Positions 6,222-11,449 of a DNA stretch of 11,449 bases are shown here, in pieces. The position numbers and the translations under genes were made by a program. Each line of letters starts with the position of its first letter. Within the stretch, counting starts at the first letter, position 1. Under the pieces are notes generated by a model that worked only from the letters and a program-made list of their open reading frames with translations, had not been told where the DNA came from and ran no database searches. This DNA is from DATEPR01 sp036503065 (GTDB lineage: Bacteria > Actinomycetota > Actinomycetes > Mycobacteriales > Pseudonocardiaceae): contig DASXXM010000247.1 of the NCBI GenBank assembly GCA_036503065.1, forward strand, positions 1 to 11,449, read 5' to 3'.

Positions 6222-6728
6222 ATGGGCGAGGTAGCGGACATCGTCAACAGTGGTGTGGCAATCATCCACCTGCTGGCCAACCATGCCGGCGTGCAGACCG
6301 TACAAGGCGGCTACGCCAACGGTTTCCCGATGGGTTACGACGGAAACGGCTCCTCCGGCGGCACCTTCAAACAGGTCAGCAAGAAGTGGAAGCAGAGCAG
6401 CGACTGGTACGATTTCCTCAACGCTGATTTTGATTTCACGGTCGGCGTGAGCTGGCTGTGGGGCGTCCACAAGGACGGCCACGGCCACTACATCGACCAG
6501 ATCACCGCGACACTCGAAGTCGGCTACCTGCCGATCGACTTCACTGTGGACGTCCAGGCGAACTTCCCCACCCACGGCAACAAGTTCGGCACGGATGACG
6601 ACGTGGTCGCGGGCATGCCGCTCACGATGTCGATCACGCTCGACTACATGTTCGGACAGGCTGTTTCGTGGCGGCAGCAGAAGAACGTGGTCGTCATGGG
6701 CGATGGCACGTGGACGTGGCCCAGCTGA
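6222..6728 (+). CDS. Hypothetical, probably beta-rich protein paired with the WWDG small protein
   Basis: The product has 168 residues. The ATG at 6222 has a strong GGAGG at 6211-6215, six bases away. I do not recognise a named family. Residues 3-21 can form an amphipathic helix (EVADIVNSGVAIIHLLANH). A glycine-rich stretch follows (GYDGNGSSGG, 38-47), then a lysine-rich segment (50-57). From about 68 onward short alternating strands rich in F, V, T and W suggest a beta sandwich. Visible landmarks are GHGHYID (86-92), PIDFTVDVQANF (104-115), the acidic loop TDDD (124-127) and GDGTWTWP near the end. There are no cysteines, no signal peptide and no membrane helix. The layout (one N-terminal helix, then a compact beta domain) occurs in some actinobacterial proteins of unknown role. 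Co-translation with the 61-residue protein is the main functional clue. Confidence 0.75.
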   Translation: MGEVADIVNSGVAIIHLLANHAGVQTVQGGYANGFPMGYDGNGSSGGTFKQVSKKWKQSSDWYDFLNADFDFTVGVSWLWGVHKDGHGHYIDQITATLEVGYLPIDFTVDVQANFPTHGNKFGTDDDVVAGMPLTMSITLDYMFGQAVSWRQQKNVVVMGDGTWTWPS

Positions 6729-6914
6729 CTCGCTGTCAACCCCATCCAGCACATCTGTGGACAACCACCGTTCAATCCACAACTTGCCGGTAACTCCCCC
6801 ATTCGGGGCTTGACAGGCATAGGGTGGAAAAGGGCCGTAGCCCCCAGGGTTGGGCGGGGGTCTGTCTTTCTGGCGGCGATTTCCTGGCTTATCCCGTTGT
6901 TTGGGTGGCACGCT

Positions 6915-6944
6915 TTGCTTTGCCACGTCTTGCTTTGCCACGTC
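6915..6944. repeat. Tandem duplication of a 15-bp unit
   Basis: TTGCTTTGCCACGTC occurs twice without a gap, at 6915-6929 and 6930-6944, with perfect identity. GTGGCA at 6905-6910 can also pair with TGCCAC at 6921-6926, giving a small stem. Confidence 0.85.
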
Positions 6945-6957
6945 TTAGGCCAGTCGC

Positions 6958-7058
6958 GACCCGCCGGACGAACGAGAGCAGGCTCCCCACCGAGGCGCAG
7001 CAAACACCACCGAACGGGACCCGCCGGACGAACGACAGCGGGCTTCCAACCGAGGCGC
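6958..7058. repeat. Direct repeat, 41 bases, period exactly 60
   Basis: Bases 6958-6998 and 7018-7058 match at 37 of 41 positions, both starting GACCCGCCGGACGAACGA. The 19 bases after the first copy are not conserved after the second. A decayed third start, GACTCCGCCC, may follow at 7076. The period of 60 is a multiple of three, but no convincing protein uses it. It looks like an intergenic repeat. Confidence 0.8.
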
Positions 7059-7119
7059 CTCTTTTGCTTCAGCGGGACTCCGCCCAAAACACACGCGGCA
7101 TTCCGTTGCTCGCCCAGTC

Positions 7120-7245
7120 CTTCTGCATCATCCCGATACGGGCGGCTTCAAAGCGGTTGTTGGTGGTTTGTCAAGGTACTCTGTCCAGCCTTGACAAACC
7201 ACCAACAACCGTTACCGACAATAGAGTATCGGGGTGATGCAGAAG
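7120..7245. repeat. 126-base nested palindrome (MITE-like or structured RNA)
   Basis: The outer arms are 7120-7139 (starting CTTCTGCATCATCCCG) and 7226-7245. They pair over 20 bases with one T-G mismatch (7131 with 7234), a wobble in RNA. The inner arms are 7154-7176 (starting CGGTTGTTGGTGGTTTG) and 7189-7211, perfectly complementary over 23 bases around a 12-base loop. The spacers between inner and outer arms are both 14 bases (7140-7153 and 7212-7225), with only three central pairs possible (CGG with CCG). No T-tract follows on either side, so a simple terminator is not the obvious reading. The element could serve as a bidirectional terminator for the convergent genes, be a miniature inverted-repeat element, or encode a folded RNA. 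GCCCA occurs just outside both ends (7112-7116 and 7245-7249), but it is not a clean target duplication. Confidence 0.85.
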
Positions 7246-7353
7246 CCCAAGGCGTGAGGACCAGCCGGTCAGCGGACAGCAACCGAACACACGAAACGAA
7301 GTCAAGGCGCAGTCTCAAGGCTCGGTGTTCACCAGACTACGCAGGACGACGCT

Positions 7354-8715
7354 TCAGTGCACCCACCTCAGTTGCTCGGTAATCTCTTCCGGTGTCGCGT
7401 CGGCGAAGTGCGCGATCTCGCCCCGCCGAACCGCAACGATCGCGGCCGTACGCTCTGGCCCGAAGTCAGCAGTCAGAACCGAATCGGCTTCGAACGCGTC
7501 GGTCGACGACGCCAGGGAAGTAGGCAGCCGACGAATGCCACGCCGATTTCGCTCATCCTCAGCCAACAACGCCGGATCGACATCCACCGGCTCGGGTAGC
7601 TGTGCCCGCTCGGCAACACCGGCCAGCCCGGCGAAGATCAGCGCGGCGACCACCAAATACGGATTCGCCGTCTGGTCAAAGCACTTCACCTCGATATTCG
7701 CCGCCGACGAACGGTTGCCGGCCGGACCAGTCACCAACCGCAACGCCGCCTCGCGATTTTCCGGACCCCACACAGCGAACGCGCCGGCCCAGTGCTGCGG
7801 AATCAACCTCAGATAACTGACCACCGACGGCGCCCCGATCGCCAGCAGCGCCGGCAACCGATCAAGAATGCCCGCCGTGAACGACGAAGCCGTGGTCGTC
7901 ATGTCACCCGGCCCGTCGCCGTCCGCGAACAGGTTGGTGTCGTCACGCCACAGGCTCAGGTGCACGTGCCCACCGTTGCCGACACCCTCGGCCAGTACCT
8001 TCGGGGAGAACGACGGCCGCAGTCCGTGCCGCGCGCTGATGGCCCTGATGGTCTCCCGCACCAGGACGTAGTCGTCGGCGGCGCGCACTGGGTCGGCCGC
8101 GGCCACCGACACCTCGAACTGGCCGGGGCTGTACTCCGGGTGGATCTGGTCGACCTCGATGCCCTGCTCGGCGAACGCCACGACCAGGTCCCGCACGTAG
8201 TCCGAGCGCTCCACCAGCCGGGCGAAGCCGTAGCCGGGGCCACGCACCGCCGGGTGGAAGGCATCGGAGTCCTCGCCGATCACCCACTCCACCTCGAACG
8301 CGGCCTTGGCCGTGAAACCCTGGGCCGCCAGGCGGTCCGTTGCCGTGCGCGCGAGGATGCGCTGGTCGCCAGGGTGCGGGCGGCCGTCGAGGTCGTAGCG
8401 GTCCGCGGGTGCCCACGCCCAGCCGGGTTGGCCGGCCAGGACCGTCACGCGGGACAGGTCCGGGTGCAGCCGCAGGTCGCCGATGGCGCCCGACGTGACC
8501 GGCACATCGTTGAACAGGAACGTATCGAAACACGGCGACGCACCGATTCCCCACGCAGCCGCCGCAGCGACCCTGGTTCGCGGCACCGCCTTCATGCGGG
8601 TGATCCCACTGTTGTCCACCCAGGTGACCGCGACCGCGTGCACCCCGCGCGTCGCCAGGTCGGCGACCACACCGCGCGCCCGCTCCCTGGCTTCCCGACG
8701 TTCCCGCTCGTCCAT
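7354..8715 (-). CDS. Glutamine synthetase family protein, probable gamma-glutamyl-amine ligase
   Basis: The product has 453 residues. I chose the ATG at 8715 because GAGG lies five bases upstream; a GTG at 8736 would add seven residues. The glutamine-synthetase fold is visible in order: the beta-grasp start TWVDNSGITRMKAVP (31-45), metal ligands in FEVEW (140-144), EYSPGQFEV (194-202), the ATP and glutamate loop GNGGHVHLSLW (246-256), GPENREAALRL (317-327), and IEVKCFDQTANPYL (341-354). Bacterial GlnA has an Arg where EVK has Lys here; this EVK form is common in FluG-like enzymes. The sequence is shorter and less conserved than assimilatory GlnA, and I see no adenylylation tyrosine site. Relatives such as the GlnA3 and GlnA4 types and IpuC join glutamate to polyamines, ethanolamine or isopropylamine. 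The divergent permease and amidohydrolase support an amine-utilisation role. The amine is unknown. Confidence 0.88.
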   Translation of the reverse strand: MDERERREARERARGVVADLATRGVHAVAVTWVDNSGITRMKAVPRTRVAAAAAWGIGASPCFDTFLFNDVPVTSGAIGDLRLHPDLSRVTVLAGQPGWAWAPADRYDLDGRPHPGDQRILARTATDRLAAQGFTAKAAFEVEWVIGEDSDAFHPAVRGPGYGFARLVERSDYVRDLVVAFAEQGIEVDQIHPEYSPGQFEVSVAAADPVRAADDYVLVRETIRAISARHGLRPSFSPKVLAEGVGNGGHVHLSLWRDDTNLFADGDGPGDMTTTASSFTAGILDRLPALLAIGAPSVVSYLRLIPQHWAGAFAVWGPENREAALRLVTGPAGNRSSAANIEVKCFDQTANPYLVVAALIFAGLAGVAERAQLPEPVDVDPALLAEDERNRRGIRRLPTSLASSTDAFEADSVLTADFGPERTAAIVAVRRGEIAHFADATPEEITEQLRWVH

Positions 8716-8784
8716 GGCCACCTCACACTTGCACACCCGGCAGGACAGCGGGCACGCTACCGCAGACGGCAGCCGGCATCCTGA

Positions 8785-8799
8785 TCACCCGGGGGGTGA
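8785..8799. promoter_or_regulatory. Inverted repeat covering the permease ribosome site
   Basis: TCACCC (8785-8790), three G, then GGGTGA (8794-8799) form a 6-bp stem that includes the G-rich ribosome site of the permease. It lies in the 86-base divergent region between the ligase and the permease. It could be an operator or a structure limiting translation. The loop of three is tight and the match may be chance. No clear -10/-35 pair was found in this region. Confidence 0.3.
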
Positions 8800-8801
8800 C
8801 C

Positions 8802-10265
8802 ATGTCCGAACAAGTTCAGGCACGAGTCGACACGCCGACCACGACCGGACTGCGGCGCAACCTGTCGGTCTGGCAGGCCGTCGGCCTGTCCGTCGCCCTG
8901 ATGGCGCCGAGCATGGCCGCCAACATCAACCCCCAGCAGACCGGCGTGGCCGCAGGACGGGCCGTGCCGCTGGCGTTCTTCCTGTCCGCCATCGGTGTCC
9001 TGCTGGTCGCGTACGGTTTTGTCCGGTTGTGCCAGTATTATCAGCATGCCGGTTCCGTCTACGCGTTCGTCGGCGCGACGCTGGGCCTGCGGACCGGCGT
9101 GGTGTCCGGCATCGGCCTGCTGGGCACCTACACCTTCTACGCGGTCGTCACGTCGTCGGCGGCGGGCAACCTGGGCACGGCGTTCCTGACCGAGACCGGC
9201 ATCTGGCCGAACCCGCCGACGTGGGGGCCGTTCGTGCTGGTCGCGATCGCGCTGGTCGGCGCGTGGTTGCTGGCGGTCGCGCCTGCCAAGCGTGGCACCA
9301 GCATCCTGCTCAGTCTGGAAGGCGCGACCGTGGCGCTGATCCTGCTGGTCACCGTGATCATCGCGGTCCGATTGATCGGCGGCACCGCGCCGGCCGGGCA
9401 ACACTTCACCACCAGCGTGTTCACGTTCACATCGAACGTGGGCGTGTCGGGCGTGTTCCTCGGCGCCGTGTTCGGTTTCCTGTCGTTCGCCGGTTTCGAG
9501 GCCGCCGCCACGCTCGGCGAGGAGACGACCGACGCGAAGCGCAACATTCCACGGGCGATCCTCGGCACGGCGATCTTCGGCGGCGTGTACTTCGTGGTGG
9601 TCACGGCCGTCGAGATGATGGCCTTCGGCACCGACTCGGCATCGGTCGACCGGTTCACGAAGTCGTCGTCGCTGCTCGGTGACCTGAGTACCGGCTACCT
9701 CGGGTCGTGGGTCGGCGACATCATCAGTCTCGGCGCCACGATCAGCGCGTTCGGCTGCTGCCTGGCCTGTGTGGTCGGCGGTTCCCGGCTGCTCTACGCG
9801 CTGGGCCGGGACACGATCGGCGAACACGGCATCGGCCGACTCTCGCGGCGCGGCACGCCGGCCGGCGCGGTCACCACGGTCGCCGGTATCGCGGCCGGCA
9901 TCATCGTGCTGTGCGCGTTGGCGTTCGGTGCCACGGCGACGGATACCTTCGCCTGGTCCGGCACGATCGGCACGTTGATCATCCTGGTGGTCTACCTGCT
10001 GACCACGGTCGGCGCGATCCGCCTGGTGTTTGTGCAGCGCAAGATGGCCGTACCCCGATGGCAGGTGATCTTCCCGATCGGCGCGATCGCCCTGCTGGGA
10101 TATACGGTGTATGTAAACGTCGTGCCGTACCCGACAGTCGGCCCGGCGCGGTGGTTCCCGGTGGTCGCGGGCGGCATCCTGGTGCTGGCCGTCGCACTCG
10201 TACTGGCAGCGCCCCGGTTGGCGAGCCGCATGGCCACCCGCCTTGGCGACGCGAACGCCGCATGA
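8802..10265 (+). CDS. APC-family amino acid/amine permease
   Basis: The product has 487 residues. I chose the ATG at 8802 because a run of six G ends five bases upstream; a GTG at 8796 would add two residues. About twelve hydrophobic segments are present, the standard number. The first runs from about residue 25 with the broken-helix region VALMAPSMAANINP (31-44). The family signature follows the sixth segment: GFLSFAGFEAAATLGEETTD (225-244), then AKRNIPRAI (245-253). Substrates of the superfamily are amino acids, polyamines and small amines, carried by proton or substrate exchange across the inner membrane. The stop overlaps the amidohydrolase start in ATGA, and the gamma-glutamyl ligase is divergent 86 bases away. 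The context therefore points to uptake of the amine or amide used by those enzymes. Specificity cannot be read from the sequence. Confidence 0.92.
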   Translation: MSEQVQARVDTPTTTGLRRNLSVWQAVGLSVALMAPSMAANINPQQTGVAAGRAVPLAFFLSAIGVLLVAYGFVRLCQYYQHAGSVYAFVGATLGLRTGVVSGIGLLGTYTFYAVVTSSAAGNLGTAFLTETGIWPNPPTWGPFVLVAIALVGAWLLAVAPAKRGTSILLSLEGATVALILLVTVIIAVRLIGGTAPAGQHFTTSVFTFTSNVGVSGVFLGAVFGFLSFAGFEAAATLGEETTDAKRNIPRAILGTAIFGGVYFVVVTAVEMMAFGTDSASVDRFTKSSSLLGDLSTGYLGSWVGDIISLGATISAFGCCLACVVGGSRLLYALGRDTIGEHGIGRLSRRGTPAGAVTTVAGIAAGIIVLCALAFGATATDTFAWSGTIGTLIILVVYLLTTVGAIRLVFVQRKMAVPRWQVIFPIGAIALLGYTVYVNVVPYPTVGPARWFPVVAGGILVLAVALVLAAPRLASRMATRLGDANAA

Positions 10266-11383
10266 CCATCCTGTCGTGCATCGCGGACCTACCGCTGATC
10301 GATCACCACTGCCACGGCCTGATACGCACGGACCTGGACCGCACGTCCTTCGAGGAACTGCTGACCGAGGCCGACACGGTCAGCCCACTGGGCACCACCT
10401 TGTTCGACTCGACAATCGGCCTGGCGGTAAGACGCTGGTGCGCCCCAATCCTGGACCTGCCCGCACACGCACCAGCGGAAGACTACCTGGCCCGCCGAGC
10501 GGAACTCGGCGCGACCGAGGTCAACCGTCGACTGGTCGCCACAACCGGCGCCACCGACCTGTTGGTGGACAGCGGCTTCCGCCCAGAACAACTGACCACG
10601 ACGGACGAACTGGCCACCCTCACCGGCATCCGAACCCACGAGATCGTCCGCCTGGAATCCCTGGCTGAATCAGTCCTGCACGACGATGGCGACTTCGCCA
10701 TGAACTGCGCCGAAGCCCTGGCCAAACGCAACGCGATCGGTTGCAAATCGGTCGCCGCCTACCGAGTTGGCCTACGCTTGTCCGGCGTTCGGCCAACCGA
10801 TGCGGAAGTACGCACAGCAGTCGACCGTTGGCGACAGTCCGGCAACCCCAGATTGGCCGACGAGACGTTACACCGATATCTCGTTTGGCTTGCCATCGAA
10901 AACCGCCTACCGGTCCAGTTCCATGTCGGCTACGGCGACGCCGACCTGGACCTACACGAGTGCGACCCGTTGCTACTGACGGGTTTGCTGCGCGCAACGG
11001 AGCACACGGGTGTGCCGATCATGTTACTGCACAATTATCCGTATCAGCGCCAAGCCGGTTACCTGGCCCAGGTCTTCCAGCATGTGTTCGTCGACGTCGG
11101 GCTGGCCACGCATCACGCCGGCTTCCGTGGCCCGGGCCTGATTGCGGAGCTACTCGAAATCGCTCCTTTCGGAAAAGTTCTTTACAGTAGCGACTCCTTC
11201 GGCCTAGCTGAGCACTACCTGCTGGGCGCTCTGTTGTTCCGCCGGGGACTGTCCGATTTCCTCGCGACAGGAATCACCGAGGACGCCTTGACTCCCGAGG
11301 ACGCCGGACACATCGCCAGGCTCATCGGCCACCAGAACGCTCGCCGCCTCTACCAGTTCACACCCGGAGATGTATTGTCCTAA
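10262..11383 (+). CDS. Amidohydrolase family protein (FluG N-domain-like)
   Basis: The product has 373 residues, starting at the ATG inside the ATGA overlap with the permease. It is a TIM-barrel metal-dependent hydrolase. The HxH metal site is in LIDHHCHGL (12-20). A lysine lies in IGCKSVAAYR (159-168), followed by His221 in QFHVGYGD, His257 in MLLHNYPYQ (254-262) and Asp311 in LYSSDSFGL (307-315). This is the amidohydrolase_2 layout found as the N-terminal domain of fungal FluG, where it is fused to a glutamine-synthetase domain. Its position beside a permease and a glutamine-synthetase-family ligase suggests it splits a gamma-glutamyl amide, or a further intermediate of the same route. The last third uses noticeably more A/T-ending codons than the permease before it. 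Alternatives are decarboxylation or hydrolysis of an unrelated amide. Confidence 0.85.
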   Translation: MTILSCIADLPLIDHHCHGLIRTDLDRTSFEELLTEADTVSPLGTTLFDSTIGLAVRRWCAPILDLPAHAPAEDYLARRAELGATEVNRRLVATTGATDLLVDSGFRPEQLTTTDELATLTGIRTHEIVRLESLAESVLHDDGDFAMNCAEALAKRNAIGCKSVAAYRVGLRLSGVRPTDAEVRTAVDRWRQSGNPRLADETLHRYLVWLAIENRLPVQFHVGYGDADLDLHECDPLLLTGLLRATEHTGVPIMLLHNYPYQRQAGYLAQVFQHVFVDVGLATHHAGFRGPGLIAELLEIAPFGKVLYSSDSFGLAEHYLLGALLFRRGLSDFLATGITEDALTPEDAGHIARLIGHQNARRLYQFTPGDVLS

Positions 11384-11449
11384 GTGGACGATCTCTGGCT
11401 CCCACCACGCTGGCCGGACCAGTGCGAGGACCAGCACACCAACACCAAT
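11384..11449 (+). CDS. Possible start of a further gene, cut by the window end
   Basis: A GTG directly follows the amidohydrolase stop (TAAGTG) and opens a frame of 22 codons reading VDDLWLPPRWPDQ and onward to the end of the window. A GGAG lies in the preceding gene, but about 14 bases away, which is far. Immediate juxtaposition fits an operon. The stretch is too short to recognise. Confidence 0.3.
   Translation, partial: MDDLWLPPRWPDQCEDQHTNTN

Larger units (their letters stand above)
6729..7353. other. 625-base non-coding, repeat-rich region between convergent genes
   Basis: The genes on both sides point into this stretch. Open frames exist on both strands, but they run straight through repeats and hairpins, show no family motifs and have no ribosome sites, so I call none. 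Base composition is visibly less GC-biased than in the coding parts. Contents in order are a short CCCC/GGGG stem around 6797-6808, a 15-bp tandem duplication, a 60-bp-period direct repeat, and a large nested palindrome. After 7245 nothing further is recognisable up to the ligase stop. No tRNA or known RNA family was seen. Confidence 0.7.

Noticed and set aside
6797..6808. CCCC/GGGG stem after the 168-residue protein as a terminator
   Set aside because: It has only four base pairs and no T-tract, which is too weak to call.
6958..7058. Possible CRISPR-like repeat array
   Set aside because: There are only two good copies, with a 41-base repeat and a 19-base gap, four mismatches, and no cas genes nearby.
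7120..7245. Retron-type RNA suggested by nested inverted repeats
   Set aside because: No reverse transcriptase gene is present in the window and no msr/msd layout can be recognised.
6810..7382. Possible + strand protein of about 190 residues in the repeat-rich gap
   Set aside because: It runs through the tandem repeats and both arms of the palindrome, has no ribosome site, and overlaps the end of the ligase gene on the other strand.
7792..8784. Long + strand open frame opposite the glutamine-synthetase-family gene
   Set aside because: It is a mirror frame of a well-supported minus-strand gene with all synthetase motifs in order, and has no protein signature of its own.
8757..9827. Long minus-strand open frame opposite the permease
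   Set aside because: It is antisense to a permease with clear membrane segments and signature. Its translation is charged and low in complexity.

Overview
The window is GC-rich, with GTG starts, short gene overlaps and weak or absent ribosome sites at several genes. This looks like a filamentous actinobacterium. Family-level similarity suggests Pseudonocardiales (Amycolatopsis, Lentzea or Kutzneria type), but that placement is an impression and was not tested. All product names come from motif reading; no database search was made.

Left block (1-3948, + strand): a 5'-truncated Asp-box (BNR-like) protein is followed by three tightly coupled genes. These encode a UbiG-like SAM methyltransferase, an acyl-CoA-dehydrogenase-fold flavoprotein and a type III polyketide synthase (Cys138, His269, Asn302). 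The two internal junctions are 4-base overlaps (ATGA and GTGA). The flavoprotein lacks the usual catalytic glutamate, so it may be a hydroxylase. Polyketide synthase, methyltransferase and flavoprotein together recall the known phenolic-lipid and polyketide-quinone operons, but with a different flavoprotein fold. This is the best candidate for an undescribed pathway here.

Middle block (3945-5855, - strand): a TetR regulator, a small membrane protein of about four helices and a dienelactone-hydrolase-family protein. The TetR stop codon overlaps the polyketide synthase stop codon in a shared CTAG. The TetR gene appears to have a leaderless promoter with a perfect palindrome (TGAACGTTCA) in its spacer. 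A similar TGAAC/TTCA element lies just upstream of the hydrolase start. Then come two small + strand genes (6035-6728): a 61-residue protein with a WWDG..W motif, and a 168-residue, probably beta-rich protein of unknown function.

The non-coding region 6729-7353 lies between convergent genes. It holds a 15-bp tandem duplication, a 60-bp-period direct repeat and a 126-base nested palindrome. The palindrome has a perfect 23-bp inner stem, a 20-bp outer stem with one T-G mismatch, and 14-base spacers on both sides. It looks like a MITE-like or structured-RNA element.

Right block (7354-11383): a glutamine-synthetase-family ligase (-) diverges from an APC-family amine/amino-acid permease and an amidohydrolase (+), which overlap by ATGA. 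Uptake, gamma-glutamylation and hydrolysis form a coherent amine-utilisation module. The amidohydrolase plus glutamine-synthetase pairing is the domain composition of fungal FluG. A further + strand frame starts at 11384 and runs off the window.
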